Source of the DNA: Caulobacteraceae bacterium
Lineage (GTDB): Bacteria > Pseudomonadota > Alphaproteobacteria > Caulobacterales > Caulobacteraceae
Reading direction: 5' to 3'
Assembly (NCBI GenBank): GCA_947475415.1
Contig: CANJLH010000004.1
Location: 62,001-126,000, forward strand
DNA: 64,000 nt
Positions 8,841 to 19,568 of the stretch are shown piece after piece. Position 1 is the stretch's first letter; each line of letters starts with the position of its first letter. The notes under the pieces are model-generated. The model was not told the DNA's origin. It saw only the letters and a list, made by a program, of their open reading frames with translations, and did not search any database. A program made the translations under genes and the position numbers.

Positions 8841-8877
8841 GACGGCGCCGAAATCGCTTCGGCGCCGTCATTTTTTT
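8841..8877 (+). terminator. strong hairpin plus T-run, read on the + strand
   Basis: A 12-bp perfect stem (8841-8852 with 8858-8869), a 5-nt loop, then A and seven T residues at 8871-8877. On the + strand this is a textbook intrinsic terminator. Both flanking genes (lon and hupB) are on the - strand, where the same hairpin is preceded by A residues and followed by GGCATTTGACG, so it is a weak - strand terminator. It would stop transcripts coming rightwards from tRNA-Val. Confidence 0.75.
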
Positions 8878-8901
8878 AATCTGAACAAAGATTAGGCAGC
8901 C

Positions 8902-11298
8902 TTAGTGGGTGAGCACGGCCTCCAGATCGCCGTCGTCGGGGGCCACCGTCGCCGGGTGGTCCGCCTCTGACCATTCAATGGGAATGGGCGCACGGACCAG
9001 AGCCTGGGCGATGGCCTCATCGACTGTCGCAATCGGAATGATCTCCAGAGCCGAACGGACATTTTCCGGCAGATCCACAAGATCCTTCTCATTGTCTTGC
9101 GGAATCAGCACCGTCTTGACCCCGGAACGCAGGGCCGCCAGCAGCTTTTCCTTCAGGCCGCCGATGGCCAGAACCCGGCCGCGCAGCGTAACCTCGCCAG
9201 TCATGGCGATGTCCTTGCGGATCGGAATGCCGGTCAGCACCGAGATGATGGCGATAGCCATCGCGACGCCCGCCGAGGGACCGTCCTTAGGCGTCGCCCC
9301 TTCCGGAACGTGGACGTGGACGTCGGTCTTTTCGAACGCTGGCGGTTCGATGCCGAACCGGACCGCCCGCGACCGGACATAGGAATTCGCCGCGGCGATG
9401 GATTCCTTCATCACGTCCTTCAGGTTGCCGGTGATCGACATACGGCCCCTGCCGGGCATCTTGACCGCCTCGATGGTCAGGATGTCGCCGCCGAACTCGG
9501 TCCAGGCCAGGCCAGTGACGATACCGACCTGATCTTCCTCGTCGGTCTCGCCATAGCGGTATTTCTGGACGCCCGCATACTTGGCCAGCCGCTCATCATC
9601 GACCGTGATTGCAATCTCCTCGCCTCGGGCGAGGTCCCGTACCGCCTTGCGGGCCAGATTGCCCAGTTCGCGCTCCAGGCTCCGCACGCCCGCCTCGCGG
9701 GTATAGTAACGGATGAGGTCGTGGATCGCCTTGTCCGGCACGGAGAACTCAGTCGCTGTCAGGCCGTGATCCTTGACCAGCTTCGGCAGGATGTGCCGCT
9801 TGGCGATCTCCACCTTCTCGTCCTCGGTGTAGCCGGGGATGCGGATGATCTCCATCCGGTCGATCAGCGGCTGCGGCATGTTGAGGCTGTTGGCGGTGGT
9901 GACGAACATCACCGGCGACAGGTCATAGTCCACTTCCAGATAATGGTCGGCGAAGGTGGAGTTCTGAGCCGGGTCCAGCACCTCGAGCAGCGCCGACGAG
10001 GGATCGCCGCGCCAGTCAGAGCCCATCTTGTCGATTTCATCCAGCAGGAAGAAGGCGTTCGTCGACTTCGCCTTTTTCATCGACTGGATGATCTTGCCGG
10101 GCATCGAACCGATGTAGGTCCGCCTGTGGCCGCGGATCTCCGCTTCGTCGCGCACGCCCCCTAAGGAGACCCGCACGAATTCACGGCCAGTCGCTCGGGC
10201 GATCGAACGGCCCAGCGAGGTTTTGCCGACGCCCGGAGGGCCAACCAGGCACAGGATCGGCCCCTTCAACGAACCGGTCCTCGCCTGCACGGCCAGGTAC
10301 TCGACGATCCGCTCCTTCACCTTTTCAAGGCCGTAGTGATCCTCCTCGAGGATTTCCTCGGCCTTGACCACGTCAATCGGCTTCGTCCGTGCTTTGCCCC
10401 ACGGGATTGACAGCAACCAGTCAAGATAGTTGCGCACGACGGTGGATTCCGCCGACATCGGGCTCATATTGCGCAGCTTTTTCAGCTCGGCGTCTGCCTT
10501 GATCCGCGCTTCCTTGGAGAGCTTGGTCTTCTTGATCCGCTTCTCGAGCTCCATCAGCTCATCGCGCGAGTCATCCTGCTCGCCCAGCTCGCGCTGGATC
10601 GCCTTCATCTGTTCATTCAGATAGTACTCGCGCTGCGTCTTCTCCATCTGACGCTTCACGCGGTTGCGGATCTTCTTCTCGGTCTGCATGACCGAAATCT
10701 CGCCCTCCATCAGGGCGTAGACCTTCTCCAGCCGCTTGACGACGTTGAAGACCTCCAGAAGCGCCTGCTTTTCGCTGATCTTCACAGACAGGTGCGAGGC
10801 GATCCGGTCGGCCAGTTCGCCGCCCGATCCAATCTGCGGGATCGCGGCCAGCGCCTCCGGCGGCACCTTCTTGTTGAGCTTCACATAGTTTTCGAACTGC
10901 TCGACCACCGCCCGTGACAGAGCTTCGGCTTCGGCGGTCCCCGCCCCGTCCTCCTGCACATAGGCGATCTCGGCCTCATAATAATCCGCCTGGTCCGTGA
11001 ACCGCGTGATGCCGGCCCGGGCCTTGCCTTCAACCAACACCTTCACGGTGCCGTCCGGCAACTTCAGAAGCTGCAGAACCGTAGCGACGACGCCAACGTC
11101 ATAGATGGCGGCCGGCGACGGATCGTCGTCGTCCTTATCCTTTTGAGTGGCGAGAAGGATCTGCTGGCCGTCCACGCGCATCGCCTCCTCAAGGGCGCGC
11201 ACGGATTTTTCCCGGCCCACGAACAATGGCACCGGCTGGTGCGGAAACACCACGATATCGCGCAGCGGCAAGATGGGCAGAATGTGGGTCTCAGGCAT
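8902..11298 (-). CDS. lon: ATP-dependent protease Lon (housekeeping)
   Basis: A 798-residue Lon. The start is the ATG giving [19 protein letters not shown], preceded by CAGGAGTGAG. Two earlier Met codons in frame have no better ribosome site. The N-terminal substrate domain covers about residues 1-200, followed by a coiled-coil region. Walker A is [11 protein letters not shown] (about residue 350) and Walker B is [11 protein letters not shown]. The Ser-Lys dyad lies in [11 protein letters not shown] and [11 protein letters not shown]. Lon degrades misfolded and specific regulatory proteins; in Caulobacter its substrates include DnaA and CcrM. It lies between clpX and hupB. A second complete Lon is at 59671-62046. 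Confidence 0.98.
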   Translation of the reverse strand: MPETHILPILPLRDIVVFPHQPVPLFVGREKSVRALEEAMRVDGQQILLATQKDKDDDDPSPAAIYDVGVVATVLQLLKLPDGTVKVLVEGKARAGITRFTDQADYYEAEIAYVQEDGAGTAEAEALSRAVVEQFENYVKLNKKVPPEALAAIPQIGSGGELADRIASHLSVKISEKQALLEVFNVVKRLEKVYALMEGEISVMQTEKKIRNRVKRQMEKTQREYYLNEQMKAIQRELGEQDDSRDELMELEKRIKKTKLSKEARIKADAELKKLRNMSPMSAESTVVRNYLDWLLSIPWGKARTKPIDVVKAEEILEEDHYGLEKVKERIVEYLAVQARTGSLKGPILCLVGPPGVGKTSLGRSIARATGREFVRVSLGGVRDEAEIRGHRRTYIGSMPGKIIQSMKKAKSTNAFFLLDEIDKMGSDWRGDPSSALLEVLDPAQNSTFADHYLEVDYDLSPVMFVTTANSLNMPQPLIDRMEIIRIPGYTEDEKVEIAKRHILPKLVKDHGLTATEFSVPDKAIHDLIRYYTREAGVRSLERELGNLARKAVRDLARGEEIAITVDDERLAKYAGVQKYRYGETDEEDQVGIVTGLAWTEFGGDILTIEAVKMPGRGRMSITGNLKDVMKESIAAANSYVRSRAVRFGIEPPAFEKTDVHVHVPEGATPKDGPSAGVAMAIAIISVLTGIPIRKDIAMTGEVTLRGRVLAIGGLKEKLLAALRSGVKTVLIPQDNEKDLVDLPENVRSALEIIPIATVDEAIAQALVRAPIPIEWSEADHPATVAPDDGDLEAVLTH

Positions 11299-11365
11299 AA
11301 TCGTCTCACTCCTGGCCATCACACGCGGGCCGCTCGCGCCCCGGACTCGCCGGGGTGACAGCTCC

Positions 11366-11396
11366 CCTATTTGGACCGAAACGTTCGCAGTTCAAG
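11366..11396 (-). promoter_or_regulatory. candidate heat-shock (RpoH-type) promoter of lon
   Basis: Reading the - strand upstream of lon, CTTGAA (from 11396 to 11391) is followed after 16 nt by CCAAATA (11374 to 11368). It lies about 70-100 bp before the lon start. The -35 matches the CTTGAA of alphaproteobacterial heat-shock promoters well. The -10 is only a partial match to CCCAT-x-T, and the spacing is slightly long. lon is heat-inducible in many bacteria. This is a pattern match only. Confidence 0.35.
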
Positions 11397-11533
11397 CGTA
11401 GCCGCTGACGATTGCGACCTTCTGCACAGAGGAATTGCGGTCATACGGCCTCGAGACCGGCGAAAAGACGACCCAGGCGCGACAATTTGCGCCGCGCCGG
11501 ATCCTGGCGAAAACTCGGTTTTGCCGGCTTCGG

Positions 11534-12796
11534 TCAGGCCGCGCCGCCCTTGTCCCGGCGCTCGGCATAAATGATCAGCGGCTGGGCGCGGCCTTCCACG
11601 ACCTCGGCGTTGACCACCACTTCCTCGACGCCGTCGTAGGTCGGCAGCTCGTACATGGTTTCGAGCAGGATGCTCTCCAGGATCGAGCGAAGGCCCCGCG
11701 CCCCGGTCTTGCGCTGGATGGCCTTGCGGGCCACCGAGTTCAGGGCGTCGTCCGTGAAGGTCAGGCCGACATTCTCCATGTCGAACAGGCGCTGGTATTG
11801 CTTGACGAAGGCGTTCTTGGGCTCGGTGAGGATTTTCACCAGGGCCTTCTCGTCCAGGTCATCGAGGGTGGCGATCACCGGCAGGCGGCCAATGAACTCC
11901 GGGATCAGACCGAAGCGCAGCAGGTCGTCCGGCTCCACCTGACGGAAGATTTCACCGGTGCGCCGATCGTCAGGATCGGAAACCTTGGCGCCGAAGCCGA
12001 TGGATGTCCCCTGCCCGCGCGCGGAGATGATCTTCTCCAGGCCCGCGAAGGCGCCGCCGCAGATGAACAGGATGTTGGTGGTGTCGACCTGCAGGAACTC
12101 CTGCTGCGGATGCTTGCGCCCGCCCTGCGGCGGCACGGAGGCGACGGTGCCTTCCATGATCTTCAGCAGGGCCTGCTGCACGCCCTCACCCGAGACGTCC
12201 CGGGTGATCGACGGATTGTCGGACTTGCGGCTGATCTTATCGACCTCGTCGATATAAACGATGCCGCGCTGCGCCCGCTCGACGTTGTAGTCGGCCGATT
12301 GCAGCAATTTCAGGATAATATTTTCGACATCCTCGCCCACATAGCCCGCTTCGGTGAGCGTTGTGGCGTCGGCGACGGTGAACGGCACGTCGATGATTCG
12401 CGCGAGCGTCTGGGCCAGAAGCGTCTTGCCGGTGCCCGTCGGACCCACCAGCAGGATGTTCGCCTTGCCCAATTCCACGTCGTTATTCTTCGACGCATGG
12501 TTCAGGCGCTTATAGTGATTGTGCACCGCAACCGACAGGACCTTCTTGGCATGGTCCTGGCCGATAACGTAATCGTCCAGCACTTCCCGGATCTCCTTAG
12601 GAGTCGGAACGCCGTCCTTGGATTTCACAAAGGATATCTTGTGTTCTTCGCGGATGATATCCATGCACAGCTCGACGCATTCATCACAGATGAACACGGT
12701 CGGGCCCGCAATAAGCTTGCGAACCTCATGCTGGCTCTTGCCGCAGAATGAGCAATATAGGGTGCTCTTGGAGTCCCCGCTTGCGGCCTTGGTCAT
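11534..12796 (-). CDS. clpX: ATP-dependent Clp protease ATP-binding subunit ClpX
   Basis: A 420-residue AAA+ unfoldase, the same length as the Caulobacter protein as I recall it. The N-terminal zinc-binding domain has the four cysteines CSFCGK and CDECVELC (about residues 15-43). Walker A is [15 protein letters not shown] and Walker B is [10 protein letters not shown]. The ClpP-docking loop region and the sensor [10 protein letters not shown] are present. ClpX unfolds tagged or adaptor-delivered proteins and feeds them to ClpP, whose gene lies about 9 kb away at 21708-22328. lon follows on the same strand after 235 bp. The start ATG has ACTCC-complement GGAG upstream. Confidence 0.98.
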   Translation of the reverse strand: MTKAASGDSKSTLYCSFCGKSQHEVRKLIAGPTVFICDECVELCMDIIREEHKISFVKSKDGVPTPKEIREVLDDYVIGQDHAKKVLSVAVHNHYKRLNHASKNNDVELGKANILLVGPTGTGKTLLAQTLARIIDVPFTVADATTLTEAGYVGEDVENIILKLLQSADYNVERAQRGIVYIDEVDKISRKSDNPSITRDVSGEGVQQALLKIMEGTVASVPPQGGRKHPQQEFLQVDTTNILFICGGAFAGLEKIISARGQGTSIGFGAKVSDPDDRRTGEIFRQVEPDDLLRFGLIPEFIGRLPVIATLDDLDEKALVKILTEPKNAFVKQYQRLFDMENVGLTFTDDALNSVARKAIQRKTGARGLRSILESILLETMYELPTYDGVEEVVVNAEVVEGRAQPLIIYAERRDKGGAA

Positions 12797-13059
12797 ATTA
12801 GCATCTCACTCCAGGGACGCTGGCGGCTTGTGCCGGGCAACATCCGCTCCTGCGGCGAATCCCAATCGAGCATGCAGGATATGCGCCGCAGGTTGTCTAA
12901 TCCTTGACAATCCTCGATCCAGGCGCGGATCACAAGCTTTCGCTCGTTGCGGCGACAATCTGCAGCGGCCTCAAAGCGACATTTCACTGCGTCCTAAGAT
13001 GGGGTTGGCGCAAATTGGCACAAGGGCGTCCCCATCCGTCCGCCCAAAAGGAGACTGAC

Positions 13060-13671
13060 ATGCCCGCGCCGTCCGGGGCGATCGTCGCCTTTGACTTCGA
13101 CGGCACCCTCACCACCCGTGACAGCTTCATGATGTTTCTCGCCTGGCGGGTCATGGCGCCGCGGTATCTAGGCGGCCTAGGGCGGCTGCTGCCGGCCGTC
13201 GCGGCCTACCTCGGCGATCACGACCGGGGCCGACTGAAGGCTGCCGCCGTGCGTGAGTTTCTGCGGGGCCTGCCGCGTAACGTGCTTGAGGCAGAGGCCC
13301 AGGCGTTCGCCCGGTCAACCTCCGCGCGCCTGCTGCGCCCGGACGCCCTGGAAACCTGGCGCCAATGGGGTGTGCGCGGCGCGACACGGGTGATCGTGAC
13401 CGCCTCACCGGAAGTCACCATCGCTCCTTTCGCCCACGTCCTGGGGGCCGACACCCTTATCGGCACCCGGCTGAAGTTTGACGCCGAAGACCGGGTGGAA
13501 GGCGGACTCGAAGGTGAAAACTGCCGCGCAGACGAAAAGGTGCGCCGCCTGCGAGAGTGGTTCGGTCCGGACGTGCGCCTGGCCGCCGCCTACGGCGACA
13601 CCAGCGGCGACCACGCCATGTTGGGCATCGCCGATGAGCAAGGCTATCGGGTATTCAAGCAAAAACCCTAG
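13060..13671 (+). CDS. cicA: HAD-IB family phosphatase, CicA-like
   Basis: A 203-residue haloacid-dehalogenase phosphatase. Motif I is FDFDGTLTTRDSF at the N-terminus, with the two catalytic Asp residues. Motif II is VTASPE, and the C-terminal motif YGDTSGDHAML binds Mg2+. The start ATG at 13060 has AAAAGGAGA upstream. In Caulobacter crescentus the HAD-phosphatase gene cicA lies between clpP and clpX, and this gene sits directly divergent from clpX, so the name is assigned by domain and position. Relatives of this subfamily act on phosphoserine or phospholipid head groups; the substrate is not known here. Confidence 0.75.
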   Translation: MPAPSGAIVAFDFDGTLTTRDSFMMFLAWRVMAPRYLGGLGRLLPAVAAYLGDHDRGRLKAAAVREFLRGLPRNVLEAEAQAFARSTSARLLRPDALETWRQWGVRGATRVIVTASPEVTIAPFAHVLGADTLIGTRLKFDAEDRVEGGLEGENCRADEKVRRLREWFGPDVRLAAAYGDTSGDHAMLGIADEQGYRVFKQKP

Positions 13672-13684
13672 GACGGAGTCGCGG

Positions 13685-13942
13685 ATGCGACACGCCAGAC
13701 CAGCCGACTTCGACCAGCTGGAGCCGCTTTTGGCGCGTCTGCGCGGCATGGCGGGACTTTCGGAAAGGTCCCGCGGGGTCTTCTGTCGGCGCGGTCGCGC
13801 CTTTCTGCACTTCCATGAGGATCGAGAGGGGCTGTTCGCAGACCTTCGAACACCAGACGGACTCGATTTCGACCGCCACGATGTCACGGAGCCGAAAGGT
13901 CGCGACACCCTGATCGCCCTGGCGGCAAAGCGCCTGGGTTAA
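13685..13942 (+). CDS. small conserved hypothetical protein
   Basis: An 85-residue protein starting MRHARPADFDQLEPLLARLR, preceded by AGGACGGAG. It has a short helical N-terminus, then RGVFCRRGRAFLHFHEDREGLFADLR, which reads as a compact beta-sheet, and ends RDTLIALAAKRLG. It starts 13 bp after the phosphatase gene on the same strand, so the two are probably co-transcribed. The layout (strand, loop, strand with Phe-His) recalls small proteins annotated as hypothetical in alphaproteobacteria. I do not recognise a named family. The 3' end converges on the CoA-transferase gene with a 5-bp gap. Confidence 0.7.
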   Translation: MRHARPADFDQLEPLLARLRGMAGLSERSRGVFCRRGRAFLHFHEDREGLFADLRTPDGLDFDRHDVTEPKGRDTLIALAAKRLG

Positions 13943-13947
13943 CCGCC

Positions 13948-15141
13948 CTACCCCACCGCCTGCGCCGTCCGCATCGCTGTAATCGCGTCGGCGCCATATC
14001 CCAGCTCCGCCAGGATGGCGTCGGTATGCTGACCCGGCGTGAACGATGGTCCCTTTAGCTCTCGCTCCGCACCGGGCAGCCGCACCGGTGGAGCGGCGTT
14101 ACGCAAGGTCCCGCCCGCCCCATCGTCCATCTGCGCGAAACAGCCCGCCGCCTCCACCAGCGGATCGGTAAGCACCTCGGCCCCCGAAAGCACCGGCGAC
14201 CAGATCAGCCCCTCCGCCTCCAGGTCCGCGCCGATGTCCTCGCGCGACCGCTCACGGAAGCCGGTGTCCAGTGCGTCCATCACCGCGTTGGGATTGGCCG
14301 CACGCCAGTCGGCATCCAGCCATTGCGGATCCTGGGCCAGGTCGGCGCGGCCGGCGGCGTGATATATCACCGGCCAGTCATGGACGATGTCGTGCACCCA
14401 GATGCAGAACCAGCGTTCGTCCTTGGCCGGGAAATGGGCGCTGAGCTTGCCGTCGCGGCCCCGGTCGCCGGGGGGATTGGCGACCCCGCGCCGGTCCTGG
14501 TCCACCAGGTCGTAACCGACCATATAGACCCCCGAACGCAGCAGCGAGCTTTCCACCAACTGACCTTTGCCGGTCCGGGTGCGGGCGAACAGGGCGGTCA
14601 TGACGCCCAGCGTCGTGGAGATCGCAGTCACATGGTCGCCCATCCCCGGGCGGTTATACGGCGGTGCGCCGCCCGGCGGGGTCATCATCCCGGCCAAGCC
14701 GCTGCGCGCCCAAAAGGCGGTGATGTCAAAGGCCGGCGTATCCACCGCAGGACCCTGCAGGCCATAGCCGGTGACGCTGGCGTAGATCAGCTCCGGCTTC
14801 CAGGCCGCCAAACTGTCGTAGTCCAGGCCCGCCTTTTTCAGGATCCGCGGCCGGAGGCTGGTGATGAAAACATCGCAGTCGGCGATCAGTTTGCGGATCA
14901 CCTCCGCACCCTCGGGCTTGCGATAGTCGATGACGATGGAGCGCTTCCCGCGGTTGTCCTGATCAAAGGTCGGGTTCCAGCCGCCCTCATATAGCGCAGG
15001 CCGGTTCCAGCGGATGGCGTCGCCCCCCGGCGCCTCGATCTTGATGACCTCCGCGCCCCAGTCGCACATCATCCCCGCCGTGGCGGGCCCGGCGATGTAG
15101 GCGGACATCTCGACCACCTTGATTCCGTCCAGCAACCCCAT
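13948..15141 (-). CDS. CaiB/BaiF-type CoA transferase (class III)
   Basis: A 397-residue family III CoA transferase, which moves CoA between carboxylic acids. Start MGLLDGIKVVEMSAYIAGP is preceded by AGGGGAGGGG. Typical motifs are AYIAGPATAGMMCDWGAEVIKIE, RGKRSIVIDYRKPEG, and the GMGDH segment whose Asp forms the acyl-anhydride intermediate. It is the second gene after an enoyl-CoA hydratase (10-bp gap), so the pair probably activates and then hydrates the same acid. A paralogue lies at 40613-41803. Acid specificity cannot be predicted. Confidence 0.92.
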   Translation of the reverse strand: MGLLDGIKVVEMSAYIAGPATAGMMCDWGAEVIKIEAPGGDAIRWNRPALYEGGWNPTFDQDNRGKRSIVIDYRKPEGAEVIRKLIADCDVFITSLRPRILKKAGLDYDSLAAWKPELIYASVTGYGLQGPAVDTPAFDITAFWARSGLAGMMTPPGGAPPYNRPGMGDHVTAISTTLGVMTALFARTRTGKGQLVESSLLRSGVYMVGYDLVDQDRRGVANPPGDRGRDGKLSAHFPAKDERWFCIWVHDIVHDWPVIYHAAGRADLAQDPQWLDADWRAANPNAVMDALDTGFRERSREDIGADLEAEGLIWSPVLSGAEVLTDPLVEAAGCFAQMDDGAGGTLRNAAPPVRLPGAERELKGPSFTPGQHTDAILAELGYGADAITAMRTAQAVG

Positions 15142-15151
15142 AACCCCTCCC

Positions 15152-15946
15152 CTAACGGCCGGTGAAGACCGGCGGACGTTTCTCAAGGAAGGCCTTCACC
15201 CCCTCGACATGGTCCGTCGCTCGTCCGGCCGTCCTCTGGTTTTCGCGCTCCATCCAGAGCGTCTCGGTCAACGATTGCTCCAGGCTGGCCCACACGCCCT
15301 GGCGGATCAGGCCATAGGCCACCGTCGGCCCATTCGCCAGGCGGCGGGCCATGGCGGATGCGGTCACCGCCAGCTCGGCGTCATCCACCACCTGATAGAT
15401 CATCCCCCATTCCAGCGCCGTCTGGGCCGGAATGCGCTCGGCCAGCAGCATCATGGCCATGGCGCGGGCCTTGCCCACCAGCCGGGGCAGCATCCAGGTC
15501 GAACCCACGTCGGGGACCAGCCCGATATTGGCGAAGGGTTGCAGAAAATATGCGGAGCGCGCGGCGATGACGATGTCGCCGGCCAACGCATAGGAACAAC
15601 CGCCGCCGGCCGCCGCACCATTTACGGCGCAGACGATCGGCACGTTCAAGGCGCGAATCCGCTCCATGATCGGGTGAAAGTGGCTTTCCAGCCGCGAACC
15701 GGAATCACGCGGGTCGATCTGGGCCTTGGCGCTTCCCGGCGTGGCGAGTTGGGCGCCGGAACAGAACGCCCGCCCGGCGCCGGTCAGCACCAGCACCCGC
15801 GCGGTCTTCTCGTCGCGGATATGGTCCAGCGCCGCGCGCAGTTCCTCCAGCGCCTCGGTGTGCAGGGCGTTGAGCACCTCGGGCCGATTGAGCGTCAGGG
15901 TCGCGACGCCGTCGGCCTCATCCAGGGTGATGAATTGATAGCCCAT
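15152..15946 (-). CDS. enoyl-CoA hydratase/isomerase family protein
   Basis: A 264-residue crotonase-fold protein. The oxyanion-hole segments are GRAFCSGAQL (about residues 59-68) and CAVNGAAAGGGCSYALAGD (about residues 103-121). The acidic position normally used for hydration, around residue 110-145, is in FANIGLVPDVGSTW. The family hydrates or isomerises enoyl-CoA thioesters in beta-oxidation-like pathways. It is followed after 10 bp by the CoA-transferase gene on the same strand and is divergent from the thioesterase gene at 16039. Confidence 0.92.
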   Translation of the reverse strand: MGYQFITLDEADGVATLTLNRPEVLNALHTEALEELRAALDHIRDEKTARVLVLTGAGRAFCSGAQLATPGSAKAQIDPRDSGSRLESHFHPIMERIRALNVPIVCAVNGAAAGGGCSYALAGDIVIAARSAYFLQPFANIGLVPDVGSTWMLPRLVGKARAMAMMLLAERIPAQTALEWGMIYQVVDDAELAVTASAMARRLANGPTVAYGLIRQGVWASLEQSLTETLWMERENQRTAGRATDHVEGVKAFLEKRPPVFTGR

Positions 15947-16038
15947 GTGCGTCCTCCCGGCCTGCCGACAAAAGCCCGGCGTCGCGGCCGATGTCCAGGG
16001 GGCTTCTCATATCCGCCGTCATCGGTCAGGAAAGGATC

Positions 16039-16854
16039 ATGAGCCAACCGTTTTTCGATCTCCGCGCCAGCCACAACCCCCACCGCTGGCACCTGCCGCT
16101 GGACCACACCAACTGTGTCGGCCGCGAACCGCGCTACTTCATGTATGGCGGTATCGGCCTGGCCGCTTCGGTGGCGGCGCTGGAGCGGACCTGCAAGCGC
16201 CCGGTGGTCTGGGTCACTGCTCAGTATCTGTCCTTCGCCCAGCCCGGCCAGGTGCTCGACCTCGACGTCTGGCTGCCGGTGAACGGCAACGTCACCACCC
16301 AGGCGCGGGTGAATGGACATGTGGGCGACAAGGAGATCATCAGCGTCATCGCCGCCCTCGGCAGCCGGCCGGGCGGACCCTCGGTCCATTGGCGCGGAAC
16401 CCCCGATGTCCCGCCGCCGGAAGACTGCCCCAACCTCGAGATCTGGGAGGGACAGGCCTCCATGCTGCATGGCCGCCTTGAGGCGCGCGGCATTCCCGGC
16501 CGGGTCGGCTACGGCAACATGAGCGGCAAGCCCTCAGCCGATGGCCGGGCCATGTTCTGGCTGCGCAGCCGCGAAGGCCAACCCACCGATGCGTCGATGC
16601 TGGCGGTGTTCGCCGACTACGTCCCCTCCGCCGCCGGCGCGGCGCTTGGCCGCCGCTTCGCCGGCAACAGCCTGGACAACACCCTGCGCGTTCGACGGCT
16701 GGTGGAGACCGAATGGGTGCTCTGCGACATCCGCGTCACCAGCGTCCATGACGGGTTCGGCTACGGCGAGATGGACCTGTACGCCGAAAACGGCGAGCTG
16801 CTGGCCACGGCCAGCCAATCCTTCATTCTGCGGGATTTGCCTGCAGCGGGGTGA
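16039..16854 (+). CDS. acyl-CoA thioesterase family protein (double hotdog)
   Basis: A 271-residue protein starting MSQPFFDLRASHNPHRWHLP, with AGGAAAGG just upstream. Two hotdog halves can be traced. The first has YGGIGLAASVAALERTC and the second has SMLAVFADYVPSAAGAALG followed by SLDNTLRVRRL. This is the arrangement of TesB-like thioesterases. The enzyme would hydrolyse acyl-CoA to acid and CoA. It is divergent from the hydratase/CoA-transferase pair and converges on an aldo-keto reductase gene, so it fits the catabolic block at 13.9-20.8 kb. Confidence 0.8.
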   Translation: MSQPFFDLRASHNPHRWHLPLDHTNCVGREPRYFMYGGIGLAASVAALERTCKRPVVWVTAQYLSFAQPGQVLDLDVWLPVNGNVTTQARVNGHVGDKEIISVIAALGSRPGGPSVHWRGTPDVPPPEDCPNLEIWEGQASMLHGRLEARGIPGRVGYGNMSGKPSADGRAMFWLRSREGQPTDASMLAVFADYVPSAAGAALGRRFAGNSLDNTLRVRRLVETEWVLCDIRVTSVHDGFGYGEMDLYAENGELLATASQSFILRDLPAAG

Positions 16855-16868
16855 GTGAGCGCACGCCC

Positions 16869-17858
<990 letters not shown>

Positions 17859-17995
17859 GGGGGAGTTCTCCTTCGGCGTTAGGTGGCTTGGTGGCATAAA
17901 TTGGCCCGAGGCGGTAGGCGGCTTCGTATGGCGCGTCCCCACACATGACCGTCATCCTAGGGACAAGTCCGGGAATGCCGTCGGTGAAAGTCCCC

Positions 17996-19036
17996 CTACC
18001 CCGTCACCCGCGCTTGCAGCGGCGCCTCTCGATTGCGCCCCCGGCCGAACATCCGTTGGTGCGACAGGGGATAGGGCGTGCGCGGCTCGCTGGCCTTGTC
18101 CAGGCGGGCGATATCCTCGTCGCTCATCGACCAGGTCGCCGCCGCCAGATTGTCCTTCAGCTGCTCGGCGTTGCGCGCGCCCAGGATGATCGAGCTTACG
18201 CCGGGCTTACGCACCAGCCAGTTGAGCGCCGCCTGCGAGATGCTGGCGCCGGGATAACCCTTGGCCACCTCGGCCAGCATCTCGACCACCCTGCGCGACC
18301 GCTCATCATCCATGTTCGACAGCCGGCCTGAGGCCTCCAGCCGGGTCGGCGCGCCCACCGTGTCGCGGAATTTGCCGGAGAGGTAGCCCTGGGCGAGCGG
18401 GCTCCATAGTAGCGCGCCCACCCCATGCTCGATTCCCGCTGGCAGCATCTCATACTCGGCCTCGCGCACCAGCAGGGAATACTGGATCTGCTGGCTGACG
18501 AACGGCTCCAGAAGGTGCTTTTCCGATACCCAGGCGCCCTTCACCAGCTGCCAGGCGGTGTGGTTGGAGGAGCCGATGTAACGGACTTTGCCGTCCTTCA
18601 CGAGCTGGTCCAGCGCCCGCAAAGTCTCCTCGATCGGCGTGGCCCCGTCCCAGTTATGAACTTGGTAGAGATCGATGTAGTCGGTCTTCAGTCTCTTCAG
18701 GCTCGCCTCGCAGGCCTCGATCAGATAGCGCCGCGACAGACCCACCTTGTTGGGTCCTTCGCCAATCTGAGCGTAGCCCTTGGTGGCGATCAGCACCTGG
18801 TCGCGTCGGCCCTTGACCGCGGCGCCCAGGATCTCCTCCGAACGCCCCGCCGAATATCCGTTGGCCGTGTCGAACAGATTGACCCCGGCCTTCAGGCACT
18901 GGTCGACCAGGGCGCGGGCCTCATCCTCCTGGGTCGTACCGACGGCGTCAAAAAAGCCGCCGCCGCCGAAGGTCATGGCCCCATAGCAATAGGCGGAGAC
19001 ATAGAGGCCGGAGCGGCCGAGCGGACGGTATTCCAT
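17996..19036 (-). CDS. aldo/keto reductase
   Basis: A 346-residue reductase starting MEYRPLGRSGLYVSAYCYG. Catalytic signature residues are LFDTANGYSAGRSEE (Asp, Tyr), IATKGY (Lys) and DLYQVHNWD (His), with a cofactor motif SSIILGARNAEQLKDN. Its sequence is unlike the neighbouring 329-residue AKR; the GGGGFFDAVG insertion and NLFDTA resemble the YajO/AKR9-11 groups. It lies downstream of the thiolase-like and DUF35 genes, separated from them by a hairpin terminator, so it may have its own promoter. Confidence 0.9.
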   Translation of the reverse strand: MEYRPLGRSGLYVSAYCYGAMTFGGGGFFDAVGTTQEDEARALVDQCLKAGVNLFDTANGYSAGRSEEILGAAVKGRRDQVLIATKGYAQIGEGPNKVGLSRRYLIEACEASLKRLKTDYIDLYQVHNWDGATPIEETLRALDQLVKDGKVRYIGSSNHTAWQLVKGAWVSEKHLLEPFVSQQIQYSLLVREAEYEMLPAGIEHGVGALLWSPLAQGYLSGKFRDTVGAPTRLEASGRLSNMDDERSRRVVEMLAEVAKGYPGASISQAALNWLVRKPGVSSIILGARNAEQLKDNLAAATWSMSDEDIARLDKASEPRTPYPLSHQRMFGRGRNREAPLQARVTG

Positions 19037-19053
19037 GGCAGATTCCCTGGTCT

Positions 19054-19098
19054 TGAAAACGAAACCGGCCGCGCCGTCGGATGACGGACGCGGCCGGT
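19054..19098 (-). terminator. hairpin terminator after the thiolase-like/DUF35 operon
   Basis: On the - strand, a 10-bp stem (19098-19089 with 19073-19064) is extended by an inner 5-bp stem with a GGAT-type loop and one bulged base. It is followed by TTTCGTTTT. It lies 28 bp after the DUF35 stop and 18 bp before the aldo-keto reductase start. Confidence 0.7.
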
Positions 19099-19125
19099 CC
19101 TTAATGCCTCAGATCGAGCCGCGCC

Positions 19126-19566
19126 TTAAGCCGGTTCGAACCGGAAGACGGTGTAGGTGTCGCTGACCTTTTCCCAGGCCACTTTCACCTTGTCGCCGAT
19201 ACGGATCTTTTCAACATCACAGTTGATGATGTTGGCCTGGACCCGCGCGCCGGCGCCCTGGGTACCGTCCAGCTCGATGATCCCCGCCGCGAACGGCACC
19301 ACCGCATCCCAGCCGGGACGCAAGGGATGGCGCACCACGGTGAAGCTGTAGATCGTGCCGGTGCCGGGCAGTTCCACCCACTCGAACTTATCGTTCTGGC
19401 AGTTGAAGCAGCGCGGTTGCGGTGGCAACACGTGGGTGGCGCACTTGGTGCACTTGGTCGACATCAGCTTGCCCTTCTGGGTGGCGTCCCAGAACGGCTG
19501 CGTGACGTCGTCGGCGTAGGGGTCCTTCTGGGCGACCGGGGTCACCCCGCGTGTGAAATTGTTCAT
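19126..19566 (-). CDS. Zn-ribbon/OB-fold (DUF35) acyl-CoA-associated protein
   Basis: A 146-residue protein. The N-terminal helix (DDVTQPFWDATQKGKL) is followed by a zinc ribbon with four cysteines, CTKCATHVLPPQPRCFNC (about residues 39-56). A beta-barrel with GTGTIYSFTVVRHP and PFAAGIIELDG follows. This is the standard DUF35 architecture. DUF35 proteins partner with thiolase-fold enzymes, as in steroid side-chain aldolases and archaeal HMG-CoA synthase complexes. It starts 2 bp after the stop of the thiolase-like gene, so the two are translationally coupled and probably form one complex. Confidence 0.92.
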   Translation of the reverse strand: MNNFTRGVTPVAQKDPYADDVTQPFWDATQKGKLMSTKCTKCATHVLPPQPRCFNCQNDKFEWVELPGTGTIYSFTVVRHPLRPGWDAVVPFAAGIIELDGTQGAGARVQANIINCDVEKIRIGDKVKVAWEKVSDTYTVFRFEPA

Positions 19567-19568
19567 GC

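Noticed and set aside
9097-10164. A 355-residue + strand frame opposite lon
   Set aside because: It is antisense to a highly conserved Lon region. The translation is rich in Arg/His/Gln with no motif.
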